A stretch of 52,949 nt of DNA from the NCBI RefSeq assembly GCF_015207735.1, contig NZ_JADEWG010000038.1, forward strand, positions 1 to 52,949. The letters run 5' to 3'. A model generated the notes under the pieces. It saw nothing but the letters and a program-made list of their open reading frames with translations. It was not told the origin of the DNA and searched no databases. Below are positions 35,958 through 45,006 of the stretch, one piece after another. This DNA is from [Phormidium] sp. LEGE 05292. Its GTDB lineage: Bacteria; Cyanobacteriota; Cyanobacteriia; Cyanobacteriales; Aerosakkonemataceae. The position numbers were made by a program, and so were the translations under genes. Each line of letters begins with the position of its first letter. Position 1 is the stretch's first letter.

Positions 35958-37064
35958 TCAAACTCCTGTATCCTGAATAGGAAGGAATCCGGTTTCTTTG
36001 AGTAGCAATTGTAGTTCTTTGTGAGGAAATTTCGGAGCTTTCTGGCTATTGGCGCACATATCAAAAAAGAAGTTAGACATCAGCGCAATAATTTTACGGT
36101 ATTTGACAATAATAGCAACATAAAACCGATCTAAATTCATGTCCCTGTCATCATATATCTGCTCAATATTATCGAGTAATATTGACCTTAATTCAAAAGG
36201 TGGTAAACCTTCTTTGATGCCATATTTTTCCTTAATTCGGCGTTGCTCCAGTTCCGAGCAAGAATCATACAACCATCGAATTGGGTGTCCCAGATTCCGC
36301 ATAACTTCTCCGTAGTCGTAAAACCTGTTTTGCTCAAAAAAAGACTCTTCTTCTTTAGTTAAGGCAAAACTCTTGTCGAGTACCAAACCAAAGTCAGTCA
36401 AATAGATTTGCTTACCATCGGTGAGAATGTTGCGAAAATGCGCGTCAAAATGGATGATTCCCTTTTCTCCTAAAAAGGCGATCGTCCTCCATAACTCATT
36501 AAGAGATTTTTCCAGTTGATTAAGATTTTCCCGCAGCCATGTTTCCAGAAGATTTGGAATATACTCTAAAAATAAAACCAACTCATAATTAGCATGAGCT
36601 TTATCTAACACATAGTTTCTGACGTTGGGATTATTTCCCCAGTGCTGCAAATCCAGATCTATATTTATACGTCGCCCAGACAAGGGAATAATTCGATAAT
36701 GATACATCAATGGGAAAGTGGCAATTACTCCCTCCAATACCCAATTAGTTGTCTTGATATGGGTGATGAGTTCGCGGAAAACCCCTAAAGCAATGGAACC
36801 ACAGCCGTAATTATAATTAGTCGGCAGGTTATAGAAATTTCTAGTGGAAAAAAGGTTTTCATACTCAATGTTTGTAACTGGGATATGCTTGACAAAAACC
36901 TGAGATTGACCAAGAATGATAACTTGATTCGTTGCCCCACCTGTGGACTCATTCGACCCACTATTGTCAAACAGAGAATGCAATTGTGTATTATCCAATT
37001 GAGCAATTTGGGAACTAAGATGGAAGTATTTCTTTCTTCTAACTTCTATAGAATTGTTAGACAT
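35958..37064 (-). CDS. Protein kinase-like phosphotransferase
   Basis: A 368-aa protein with a kinase-fold core: HFDAHFRNIL (HxDxxxxN catalytic loop, about residues 211-220) and LTDFGLVLD (metal-binding DFG), and an upstream LEYIPNLLETWL hinge region. The nucleotide-binding Lys is probably in VFVKHI near residue 58. Too small and divergent for a classical Hanks kinase. It starts upstream of, and on the same strand as, nucleotidyltransferase copy 1. Target unknown; it could act on a small molecule or protein. Confidence 0.7.
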   Translation of the reverse strand: MSNNSIEVRRKKYFHLSSQIAQLDNTQLHSLFDNSGSNESTGGATNQVIILGQSQVFVKHIPVTNIEYENLFSTRNFYNLPTNYNYGCGSIALGVFRELITHIKTTNWVLEGVIATFPLMYHYRIIPLSGRRINIDLDLQHWGNNPNVRNYVLDKAHANYELVLFLEYIPNLLETWLRENLNQLEKSLNELWRTIAFLGEKGIIHFDAHFRNILTDGKQIYLTDFGLVLDKSFALTKEEESFFEQNRFYDYGEVMRNLGHPIRWLYDSCSELEQRRIKEKYGIKEGLPPFELRSILLDNIEQIYDDRDMNLDRFYVAIIVKYRKIIALMSNFFFDMCANSQKAPKFPHKELQLLLKETGFLPIQDTGV

Positions 37065-37225
37065 TAATTTCTGACCAAAATTGCAATCGGAGGTTTATTA
37101 ACTATGTTAAATAAGTGATGTAGTGCTGGCGTATCAATCCCTGTTTCGATTCCTGACTTGGTTTTGGAGAAGCGATCGCTAAATGAAAAAACATTTTAGA
37201 TCACAAGAGGAAACAGGGATCGAAC

Positions 37226-37645
37226 TTATGCAGCTTGATTACAGTTAATCATCCAAGGAATACCAAAGCGATCGATCAACATTCCGAAACGGTAAGCCCA
37301 AAAAGTTTTCTCAAAAGGCATTTGCACCTTGCCGTTTTCTGCCAAAGTGTGAAAGATGCGATCGGCTTCTAGCGGATCGTCAAGAGTAATGGTTACGGAA
37401 AAACCTTTTGTTTCTTGATGGTATTTTGGAGGGCTATCAGAACCCATCAACTCTTGGTTGCCAATCATTAAGCTAGTGTGCATAATTTTATTGTGCCAAT
37501 CAGATGGAATCTCTTCTTCGGTTGCTGGCTCTGGTGACTCTGCGTAAGTCATCATATCTGTGATTTTTCCACCCAAACATTGTTCATAAAACTTAAAAGC
37601 TTCTTCACATTGACCATTGAACATCAAGTAAGGATTCAGTTGCAT
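37226..37645 (-). CDS. VOC/PhnB-like glyoxalase-fold protein
   Basis: A 139-aa protein of the PhnB/'3-demethylubiquinone' VOC group: LNPYLMFNGQCEEAFKFYEQ at the start, ITDMMTYAESP, and FWAYRFGMLIDRFGIPWMIN at the end are characteristic. Usually a metal-binding dimer. The substrate is not predictable. Stands alone between a kinase-like gene and a transglutaminase-like gene. Confidence 0.85.
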   Translation of the reverse strand: MQLNPYLMFNGQCEEAFKFYEQCLGGKITDMMTYAESPEPATEEEIPSDWHNKIMHTSLMIGNQELMGSDSPPKYHQETKGFSVTITLDDPLEADRIFHTLAENGKVQMPFEKTFWAYRFGMLIDRFGIPWMINCNQAA

Positions 37646-37796
37646 GATCTACTCCTTGAGTGAATTATTCAGGAATGCGATTAGTGCGAAAAGCTAGTCG
37701 TTATGCCAAGTCACTAGTTCTCAATAGTACAAATATACTAAAGTTTTTGACTGACAAAATCCATCTTAAGAAAGATTAGAAAGTACAATGAATTTG

Positions 37797-38702
37797 TTAA
37801 AGCGTTTCTAAAGTGTTCAATACGCCATTGAAGACCGTTGTAGGTACGCGCAGATGATCGTCATTTTCATAAAGCGAAAGCAGTTCTGAAAATGAGGTAT
37901 CAGGCGATCGCGTGAGTGCGGCAAGTCGATCAAAGAACATCAGTTGCTCATCACTGAGCGGTTCGTTAGAACGGGGAATAGCTCCCCAAATATCCCAAGG
38001 CAGCATTTCCATTTTGTTGAGTGCAGCCAGATCGCGAATTATTTCCCCAGCAATAAACCAAAGTCCACGCAACTCACCTTTAAAAATACCAAACTTGGAT
38101 GGATCGGAAACACCAGTGCGGCATTTTATCCAGGCATCACCTGCAATGATGAAGCGATCGCGCGGCACATTCAGGACATCATGGGCAATTTTCAATTTTT
38201 CTCGCCAAACTGCATCAAATTGAGGATCGACGATCGCCCAACTTGCTTGTGCAGCATTCCAATACTCGCAGACAACGTGCTCTTCAAAGTAAGGCGGATT
38301 GAAATAAGAACCGAATCCACAACGGTATCGAGCCGGAATACCTTTAGCACGTAACATTGCTACGAGCAACAGCGCAAAGTGATGACAAATCCCGATTAGA
38401 CGTTGATTGACGGGTCGAGCGATCGAAAGTGGTTGATCGTCGATCGCAATTAAACAATCTAACATCTGCGCTACTGGGCGAATATGGGTTTCATGCTGGC
38501 GCTCATCTGGAATAGTGAAGCCGTAAAAGTCAGATGCCACATATTCATATATGACAATACCTTGAATTATCTGAGTTAGTTCGCCAACATCGCATGGCAA
38601 CTCATCAAATAAAGCAGCGTACTTGCCAACAGATGTCATTGCCGTAGGACAGGAATAGTAGTCGAGAATTTGTGGTGGTGTTGTTGTACCAATTTGCTTC
38701 AT
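37797..38702 (-). CDS. Transglutaminase-like cysteine protease-fold protein
   Basis: A 301-aa protein with a transglutaminase core: catalytic Cys in IGICHHFALLLVAMLRAKGI, then GIPARYRCGFGSYF, His in EEHVVCEYW, Asp in AIVDPQFD. The order C-H-D is intact. Probably cytoplasmic since there is no signal peptide. Function unassigned. Confidence 0.8.
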   Translation of the reverse strand: MKQIGTTTPPQILDYYSCPTAMTSVGKYAALFDELPCDVGELTQIIQGIVIYEYVASDFYGFTIPDERQHETHIRPVAQMLDCLIAIDDQPLSIARPVNQRLIGICHHFALLLVAMLRAKGIPARYRCGFGSYFNPPYFEEHVVCEYWNAAQASWAIVDPQFDAVWREKLKIAHDVLNVPRDRFIIAGDAWIKCRTGVSDPSKFGIFKGELRGLWFIAGEIIRDLAALNKMEMLPWDIWGAIPRSNEPLSDEQLMFFDRLAALTRSPDTSFSELLSLYENDDHLRVPTTVFNGVLNTLETL

Positions 38703-38761
38703 GGCTTTTCTTCTACCATTGGATTTGATAGATATACTTCGTTTTAGTTTTCATTGTGCAA

Positions 38762-39499
38762 TTAATTTGCCTTATGTTTACGTGCCGAAATAAACAGAAA
38801 TAGCGGAATGCGTAAGCGTCGCTGATATTCTGACTCACTCCAGAAATTGTCTTTTTGAGGACGTGATTCTCGGATACGCACTAGCTCAAAACCAGTGTCT
38901 ATTACCAAATCAAAATACTCTTCTAAAGTACGGTGATACTTGGTAATTTCCTGTCCCAGCCAAGTGTGTACTCTAGCACCCGGTCGAAAATAATTATCTA
39001 TTAACCAGTTAGTACGGCGACCTTCGGCTAAACTGGCAAAGTTAGAGGTAATTGCAGGATGCTCTACCGAGATAACTAATCGCCCACCCGGACGAAGTGC
39101 CTGATACATTTGTTGAAACACGGGTTTGAGGTGTTCAACGTAGTTCAAAGCTAACCGCGACGATACCAAATCAGCTTGTTCGCTCTGCGCTTTCCATGTT
39201 TCTATACTTTGGTGATGTACTTTTCCTGATGTGTTTGCTAGTGTTTCTAGGGCAAGATTAACCATTGCCCTAGAAACTTCGATACCTGTGTAAGAGTGCG
39301 CCCCTTGAAGCAGAGCTTGTTTACCAAAGTCAGCATTCCCACATCCCAGGTCAACAATGTCTAGATTGCTGAGATTTCCTGCTAGTCCCAAAAATATTGG
39401 ACGTTCGAGCGTATCATTGGGGTTATCAGGTCGATCGCGATGTGCAAGATACCTAGCTAACACTTCTGGGTTGTCGAAAAACTCTTGGTTTCCAGGCAT
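38762..39499 (-). CDS. Class I SAM-dependent methyltransferase
   Basis: A 245-aa methyltransferase with motif I IVDLGCGNADFGK, motif II-like GIEVSRAMVNLA and post-I RLALNYVEHLKPVFQQMYQAL then LRPGGRLVISVEHPA. A small-molecule methyltransferase. Immediately upstream (right) on the same strand is the ArsR-SRPBCC pair, 60 bp apart, which may control it. Confidence 0.88.
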   Translation of the reverse strand: MPGNQEFFDNPEVLARYLAHRDRPDNPNDTLERPIFLGLAGNLSNLDIVDLGCGNADFGKQALLQGAHSYTGIEVSRAMVNLALETLANTSGKVHHQSIETWKAQSEQADLVSSRLALNYVEHLKPVFQQMYQALRPGGRLVISVEHPAITSNFASLAEGRRTNWLIDNYFRPGARVHTWLGQEITKYHRTLEEYFDLVIDTGFELVRIRESRPQKDNFWSESEYQRRLRIPLFLFISARKHKAN

Positions 39500-39559
39500 T
39501 CTTTTCCCAATCAGCCCAACACTATCATGTTACTGATTGCAGGAGTTCTTCGAGACGGT

Positions 39560-40072
39560 TCAGTGTCGATCTTCAACTTGCTTTGCCAGAAACTCCTCAA
39601 GGCAATCGAAGGTAGAATTCCATCCAGCAACAACACCCATTTCTTCATGCTTGCGGCGTTCTTGTGCCGACTCATGCACAATTTCAAGGGTGAGTTTAGT
39701 CTTGCCGTTGAGATCTTCAAATAATACTGTAATCACAATTCCCTGTGGTAAGTCAAAGTTGCTCACCTGCTCGAAACCTTCATCAAATTCATCAGTGCTA
39801 ACAATGCGTTCTGGTGGCAAGACTTCACGAAAAACTCCTTTAACTGGATACTCTGTACCATCTGGGCTAATCATGACATAGCGCGATCGACCACCCAGAC
39901 GCAAGTCTAGTTCCGTGACACGAGTGGTAAAGCCTTTGGGACCCCACCATTGCTCGATATGTTCTGCTTGAGTCCATGCTTGAAACACCAGTTCTCTTGG
40001 TGCGTTGAAGATGCGAGTGATGATGATTTCGCGATCGGACCCTGTTTGACTGTAACCCTGTGGTTTCAACAT
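39560..40072 (-). CDS. SRPBCC (AHSA1-like) ligand-binding protein
   Basis: A 170-aa START-like protein: IITRIFNAPRELVFQAWTQA, then HIEQWWGPKGF and LEEFLAKQ at the end, the AHSA1/SRPBCC layout. Starts 32 bp after an ArsR regulator stop; ArsR-SRPBCC pairs are common and typically autoregulated. Binds hydrophobic ligands; role unknown. Confidence 0.88.
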   Translation of the reverse strand: MLKPQGYSQTGSDREIIITRIFNAPRELVFQAWTQAEHIEQWWGPKGFTTRVTELDLRLGGRSRYVMISPDGTEYPVKGVFREVLPPERIVSTDEFDEGFEQVSNFDLPQGIVITVLFEDLNGKTKLTLEIVHESAQERRKHEEMGVVAGWNSTFDCLEEFLAKQVEDRH

Positions 40073-40104
40073 TGTATTTCTCCTGTAAATGTAGCGATTG
40101 CAGG

Positions 40105-40455
40105 CTAATTCTCAGTATCTTGTTGATTTTCTTCGGCTTGTAGTTGTTGTAGATAGTCGTCCAAGCGATCGAAACTCTCCTCCCAAAATTGGCGATATTG
40201 CTCCAGCCAGTCTGCTACCTCCTTGAGCGGTTCAGCTTTGATTTGGCAGGGTCGCCATTGCGCTTCTCGACTTTTGACGATCAATCCAGCACGCTCTAGC
40301 ACCTTGAGATGTTTGGAAATGGCGGGTAGGCTCATTCCGAAAGGCTGGGCTAACTCTGTGACTGATGCTTCGCCTTGTCTGAGTTGAGCGAGGATGGCAC
40401 GCCGCGTCGGATCTGCAAGGGCAGCTAGGGTGACGCTTAATCGATCGGTGGACAT
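40105..40455 (-). CDS. ArsR/SmtB-family regulator
   Basis: A 116-aa winged-helix repressor: LADPTRRAILAQLRQGEASV, then LAQPFGMSLPAISKHLKVLE (recognition helix) and RAGLIVKSREAQWRPC. The cysteine pair of metal-sensing members is absent, so it is more likely a non-metal ArsR partner of the SRPBCC gene. The operator-like sites just upstream fit autoregulation. Confidence 0.9.
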   Translation of the reverse strand: MSTDRLSVTLAALADPTRRAILAQLRQGEASVTELAQPFGMSLPAISKHLKVLERAGLIVKSREAQWRPCQIKAEPLKEVADWLEQYRQFWEESFDRLDDYLQQLQAEENQQDTEN

Positions 40456-40472
40456 TTTGGAATGAGAATTGT

Positions 40473-40506
40473 ATTTAACCGCGCAGTTAATTAACCACTA
40501 GGTTAA
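40473..40506. promoter_or_regulatory. Probable ArsR operator
   Basis: TTTAACC (40473-40479), palindrome GTTAATTAAC (40485-40494) and GGTTAAA (40500-40506) form a symmetric set 18 bp upstream of the ArsR start codon at 40455. The spacing between the two outer half-sites is 20 bp. Not tested. Confidence 0.45.
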
Positions 40507-40667
40507 ATGTACTAGTGGGAAATGTCAAGTACTAATTGAGGTGGAGAGGGCAAGAAATTAGAACCATCTGGGAGCGATCGGGTTATGGGGGCAGATTTTC
40601 CGAAACGCTCGTGGTTCAGTTTGTATTACCACAGGTTCTTGCGGATATTTTGGTGAGGAGATGATTT

Positions 40668-41537
40668 ATGGGGTCAATCATTCGTAAATTTCGGCAACAA
40701 TTCTCGAAAAGTTTGCTGAGAAATTTAATGGTGATTTTAGTCTGCTTTGTTCTACTAATCGTCAGTGGATACAGAATGCCGATACATTCAGCCTCATCAG
40801 ATTTAAAGATAGCTCAACAGATTGATTTGGGACAATCATTTCGAGATTTAGGTGTTGATGGTTCAATCTTAATTTATGACAAAAATAATGCCCGTTTCTA
40901 CGAACACAACCCATCTCGGAATACAACACCTTTTCTCCCCGCTTCCACATTTAAAATCTTCAATGCACTGGTGTCACTAGAAACTGGTGTAATTCCAGAT
41001 GATGTTGCAGTTTTAACCTGGGATGGAATTAAACGTGAAATACCAGCTTGGAATCGAGATACAAATTTGCGCCAAGCATTTAAGGATTCAACTGTTTGGT
41101 TTTACCAAATTTTAGCTCGGAAAATTGGTGATCAGCGAATGCTGCAATTTATTGATAGAGTAGGATATGGTAATCGCCAAATTGGGATAGAAGAAAAGAT
41201 CGATCGCTTTTGGTTAGAAGGCCCTTTGCAAATTACACCAAAACAAGAAATCGAATTTCTGCAACAATTGGAAGGTAACAATCTTCCCTTTTCAGAACGC
41301 ACTTTGGATTTAGTCAAAGATATCATGATTGTCGAGCGCACACCAACATATACTTTAAGGGGGAAAACAGGTTGGGCTAATAGTGTTAACCCGAACATTG
41401 GCTGGTTTGTCGGTTATTTGCAGCAAAATAATAACGTTTATTTCTTTGCTACAAACCTTGCCATGTCGAGTGCTAATGATGCTCCTAAAAGATTAGAAAT
41501 TACTCGTCGCAGTCTCAAAGCATTGGGGTTACTTTAA
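40668..41537 (+). CDS. Class D (OXA-type) beta-lactamase
   Basis: A 289-aa protein with a basic N-terminus and hydrophobic signal segment (LMVILVCFVLLIVSGY, residues 20-35), so exported. All class D motifs are present: STFK (93-96; Ser93 nucleophile, Lys96 carbamylated base), STV (141-143), YGN (167-169) and KTG (233-235). It hydrolyses beta-lactams in the periplasm. GAGGAG precedes ATG 40668. The spectrum cannot be told. It stands alone with no regulator (BlaR/BlaI) near. Confidence 0.92.
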   Translation: MGSIIRKFRQQFSKSLLRNLMVILVCFVLLIVSGYRMPIHSASSDLKIAQQIDLGQSFRDLGVDGSILIYDKNNARFYEHNPSRNTTPFLPASTFKIFNALVSLETGVIPDDVAVLTWDGIKREIPAWNRDTNLRQAFKDSTVWFYQILARKIGDQRMLQFIDRVGYGNRQIGIEEKIDRFWLEGPLQITPKQEIEFLQQLEGNNLPFSERTLDLVKDIMIVERTPTYTLRGKTGWANSVNPNIGWFVGYLQQNNNVYFFATNLAMSSANDAPKRLEITRRSLKALGLL

Positions 41538-41539
41538 GC

Positions 41540-41746
41540 TTACAGTTTTAAAGATCGATCGCACAAAGCAAAAGTCAACAATACTGCTGCCACAAGTGCT
41601 GCAACTGTCCGAATATGATTCCAAAATGTCCAATCTTTGAGGGGCCCAAGTCGGCTCAAGGCATTCATGACAAAAGTTGAAAAGGCAAAGAAAACTCCAG
41701 CAATTAATCCGCAACCGATCGCTGAGAACAGCTTTAATGCAAACAT
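41540..41746 (-). pseudogene. DUF1772 membrane protein with the middle deleted in frame
   Basis: Open frame of 68 residues. It begins MFALKLFSAIGCGLIAGVFF, the start of DUF1772 proteins, and ends WTFWNHIRTVAALVAAVLLT, their last helix. The roughly 80 residues between (two helices) are missing, joined in frame at SRLGPLKD. The start follows the azoreductase stop by 4 bp with GGAGG in place, so it is expressed as a coupled gene but could not fold as the family protein. Confidence 0.7.
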
Positions 41747-41750
41747 CGGC

Positions 41751-42383
41751 TTATCCTCCAACTAATTGCACAATTTGAGTCCGAGCTTCAGCGATCGAAT
41801 CGGCTAATTTTTGTCCCCCATACTCATCATTTTCTACATGAACAAAGGTGATATCTGTAATTCCAATAAATCCAAAAACGGTAACAAGATAAGGGTCATG
41901 ATGATTCATTTTTTCGTAGCGTCCACCAGGTTGAAAACCGGAATCTCCTCGTGCTTCAATGATATACATTTTCTTACCTTGCACCAGCGGTTTATAAGGA
42001 TGTGCAGAATCATCTGGTTCAAAGGCAAAAGTTCGTCCGAGTCGTACAATTTGATCTATGTAAGCTTTAAAGGTACTAGGAACGCTGAAATTGTACATGG
42101 GAACGCCAATAACGTAGATATCAGCTGCTAGGAATTCGTCTACTAAGCGATCGCTAATCCTAATAGCTTCCCACAATTCGGGTGTACGTTGTTCGGGTGG
42201 AGTAAATGCCGCTGCAATCCAAGGTTCATCGACATGAGGAACCGGATTGCGCCCAACATCTCGGTAGGTAACAATATCACCAGGATGAGTTTGTTTCCAT
42301 TGTTCCACAAATTCTCTACTGAGGCGGCGAGAGTGCGACCTTTGACCACGCGGACTAGAATCAATGTGCAATAGATGAGCCAT
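41751..42383 (-). CDS. azoR: FMN-dependent NADH-azoreductase (copy 2)
   Basis: A 210-aa flavodoxin-fold azoreductase: HIDSSPRGQRSHSRRLSREF at the FMN phosphate loop, PMYNFSVPSTFKAYIDQIV and TVFGFIGITDIT near the end. Start ATG 42383 has AGGGGGA 5 bp upstream. It is divergent from an AraC-family gene that probably controls it. Only a paralogue, not a recent duplicate, of the enzyme at 33091-33705. Confidence 0.9.
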   Translation of the reverse strand: MAHLLHIDSSPRGQRSHSRRLSREFVEQWKQTHPGDIVTYRDVGRNPVPHVDEPWIAAAFTPPEQRTPELWEAIRISDRLVDEFLAADIYVIGVPMYNFSVPSTFKAYIDQIVRLGRTFAFEPDDSAHPYKPLVQGKKMYIIEARGDSGFQPGGRYEKMNHHDPYLVTVFGFIGITDITFVHVENDEYGGQKLADSIAEARTQIVQLVGG

Positions 42384-42546
42384 AGTTCCCCCTTGAATCA
42401 ATTACCCTTTCAGCTTAGGGAAGTTCAAGGGATGAAACTATCTGATTCTTGTGCAACTATCAAAATCTTGCGCTCAGTTTTCCGGCTTTTTGTTACCTAC
42501 AATCCGAAAGTGAATACAATCAAAACAAGATGCTCTCCAGAAAAGC

Positions 42547-43422
42547 ATGATGAAAAATCCCACTACCCATCAAGTTGAAACTCTGAACTTACCTATCTTG
42601 TCAAGTGAAGCGCAAGGTTGGGAAAACATATTGGTTGAACAATTTCAACATCCGCCTGGAGAAGGAAGTTGTCATTACAGTAATGAACACACAATTTGTC
42701 TGTCTTTAGCACCTCGTCCAGTGCGCTTGTTGCAAATCCGGGGAGGTAAAACTTATACCGGACTTTACGGGAAAGGAGATATTTCGATTACACCTGCTCA
42801 AGTGCCATTTTTCGCCCGTTGGGATGCAGAAGATAATTATTTGCAAATTCGCATTACTTCTCGATTTATTCAACAAGTTGCACAACTTGCATTGTCCATG
42901 AATCCAGATCGGTTGGAACTACTTCCTGAATTTAAAACTCGCGATCCACAACTGGAAGCGATCGGTATGATGTTACTAACAGAATTAAAACAGGGAAATA
43001 CAGGGAACAAACTTTATATTGAATCTTTGGCAAATGTTTTGGCGGTGCATTTACTCAGAAATTACGCAGTAGATAAACCTGTAGTGACGATTTATCAAGG
43101 GGGATTAACACAGCGTCAAGTTTTGCCAGTTTTAGATTACATTAATGAACATCTGCATCAAGAAATTACACTTGCTGATTTAGCGGCTTTACTGGGGATG
43201 AGTCAATTTCATTTTAGCCATCAATTTAAGTTAGCGCTCGGCACGACTCCTTATCAATATTTACTGCAACAAAGAATCGAACGGGCAAAGCAATTATTAA
43301 AACAAACTAATCGTTCAATTACAGACATTGCCTTAATGTGTGGGTTTAATAGTCATAGTCATTTGAGTAAACAATTTCGTCAGCTTACCGGAATGACACC
43401 AAGAGTTTATAGACTGCATTAA
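42547..43422 (+). CDS. AraC-family transcriptional regulator
   Basis: A 291-aa activator: residues 1-180 are a ligand/cupin-type region (RLLQIRGGKTYTGLYGKGDI), and the last 100 form two AraC HTH units (ITLADLAALLGMSQFHFSHQ and SITDIALMCGFNSHSHLSKQ). Ends FRQLTGMTPRVYRLH, standard. Divergent from azoreductase copy 2, with 163 bp between holding their promoters. Confidence 0.9.
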   Translation: MMKNPTTHQVETLNLPILSSEAQGWENILVEQFQHPPGEGSCHYSNEHTICLSLAPRPVRLLQIRGGKTYTGLYGKGDISITPAQVPFFARWDAEDNYLQIRITSRFIQQVAQLALSMNPDRLELLPEFKTRDPQLEAIGMMLLTELKQGNTGNKLYIESLANVLAVHLLRNYAVDKPVVTIYQGGLTQRQVLPVLDYINEHLHQEITLADLAALLGMSQFHFSHQFKLALGTTPYQYLLQQRIERAKQLLKQTNRSITDIALMCGFNSHSHLSKQFRQLTGMTPRVYRLH

Positions 43423-43524
43423 TAAAAGAAGTCTAATCGGAACTACTGTTGGAATATAACAAATAGATGAATTAGGAATTAACTCTCGATTTATCCCTAT
43501 TTAGAATGATTTTGGGAGGCAATT

Positions 43525-44433
43525 ATGCAACCATTAAAGGATAAGATTGCGATCGTTGCCGGAGGAACTCGCGGCGCAGGTCGAGGCATTGCGGTAGAAC
43601 TGGGTGCAGCCGGAGCAACCGTTTACGTGACAGGACGCACCACATCTACTGAGCGCTCGGAATACAATCGCCCGGAAACCATTGAAAAAACAGCGGAATT
43701 AGTCAATCAAGCAGGCGGAAAGGGAATTGCAGTACAAGTGGATCATTTAGATCCAGAACAGGTGCTCTCGCTCGTTGCTCGTGTGGAGCGAGAGCAAGGA
43801 CAGTTAGATATTTTGATTAATGATATTGGTGCAGAACATTTTGCAGAGTTTGATAAACCCATTTGGGAAGTTGATTTGGAGCGGGGGCTACGCTTGTTAC
43901 GATTAGCGATCGACACTCATCTAATCACCAGCCACTTTGCCCTTCCATTGCTGATTCAAAAACCTGGAGGATTAGTCGTTGAACTCACCGATGGAACCGC
44001 TGATTATAATAATCGACACTATCGGCAAGCATTGATCTACGATCTGGCAAAGAATTCCATCATTCGCATGGCGTGGGCATTAGCACAAGAGCTCCAACCC
44101 CATCACTGTACGGCTGTGTGCCTGACTCCAGGCTGGTTACGCTCAGAAATGATGCTCGATAGTTTTGGCGTGAGTGAAGCCAATTGGCAGGATGCCACAG
44201 CTACAGAACCGCATTTTATCATTTCTGAAACCCCACGTTATGTTGGGCGTGCTGTTGCCCATTTAGCTAGCGATCCAGATGTGACTCGCTGGAACGGTCA
44301 ATCTCTCTCCAGTGGTCAACTTGCCAAGGTTTACGGGTTTACAGATCTCGATGGTTCGCAACCGGATGCTTGGCGCTACATCCAGGAGATAACAGAGATG
44401 GGTAAACCTGCTGATACGACCGGATACAGATGA
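43525..44433 (+). CDS. SDR-family oxidoreductase
   Basis: A 302-aa SDR with IVAGGTRGAGRGIAVELG (GxxxGxG) and NDIGAEH instead of NNAG. The catalytic segment is unusual: NRHYRQALIYDLAKNSIIRM supplies Tyr and Lys in YDLAK. The last part (RYVGRAVAHLASDPDVTRWN) is conserved in the family. A 21-bp piece of this gene also occurs at 35325-35345. The stop is 14 bp from the convergent nucleotidyltransferase copy 2. Confidence 0.82.
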   Translation: MQPLKDKIAIVAGGTRGAGRGIAVELGAAGATVYVTGRTTSTERSEYNRPETIEKTAELVNQAGGKGIAVQVDHLDPEQVLSLVARVEREQGQLDILINDIGAEHFAEFDKPIWEVDLERGLRLLRLAIDTHLITSHFALPLLIQKPGGLVVELTDGTADYNNRHYRQALIYDLAKNSIIRMAWALAQELQPHHCTAVCLTPGWLRSEMMLDSFGVSEANWQDATATEPHFIISETPRYVGRAVAHLASDPDVTRWNGQSLSSGQLAKVYGFTDLDGSQPDAWRYIQEITEMGKPADTTGYR

Positions 44434-44447
44434 GATTACCAATAACG

Positions 44448-44984
44448 TTATTCAACTGTATACTGTCGTTTGAATTGCTCATGTAACTCTTGTGTTGCAC
44501 TTTCCCCAAACGACTCTTTGGCAAGAGCAAAACTAGAAAAGTCTTTCGCTCGCCATTGACTTTGTGGAACTTCTTCAATGTAGTAAAAATAATCCCAAAG
44601 TATGGCTTCCCAACTTGTGCAACGAAGCAGTTTACCACCAAGACTTCCCGTAGGTTCTAACGGACAAGTTCCTGGTGGTAAGTCTTCTAACTCGTAACTT
44701 TCTCCAACCCGAATGCACGGTTCGCAGTCTAGGAGAACCCCCTGCATCTGTGCTAAAAAACCATAATTCGTTTGTTCAGTAATTGCGCCACCAAGAGAAT
44801 GTAGTAATGTTAGGAAATCTGTAGTGCGATCGCTCGGATAGACAATATCAATATCTTCATGTTTACGGGTAATTCGATTTAATTTAGCATCGATCGCCCA
44901 ACCACCCTGCAACCACAGTGGCAGATCGATCTTGTCTGCTTCCAAAAATAACTGGTGGATCAATTCAATTTGAACATCATACAT
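44448..44984 (-). CDS. Aminoglycoside 2''-nucleotidyltransferase-like protein, copy 2
   Basis: A 178-aa nucleotidyltransferase, about 80% identical to copy 1 (35369-35902): GGWAIDAKLNRITRKHEDID carries the metal-binding Asp pair. It starts 22 bp after the rlaP2' stop, so here it is the last gene of the second RlaP operon. In the first operon no such gene follows. Family suggests nucleotide transfer to a sugar or aminoglycoside; with RlaP neighbours, a role on RNA ends cannot be excluded. Confidence 0.8.
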   Translation of the reverse strand: MYDVQIELIHQLFLEADKIDLPLWLQGGWAIDAKLNRITRKHEDIDIVYPSDRTTDFLTLLHSLGGAITEQTNYGFLAQMQGVLLDCEPCIRVGESYELEDLPPGTCPLEPTGSLGGKLLRCTSWEAILWDYFYYIEEVPQSQWRAKDFSSFALAKESFGESATQELHEQFKRQYTVE

Positions 44985-45006
44985 AGTTCAGATCAATTTA
45001 AAATTA

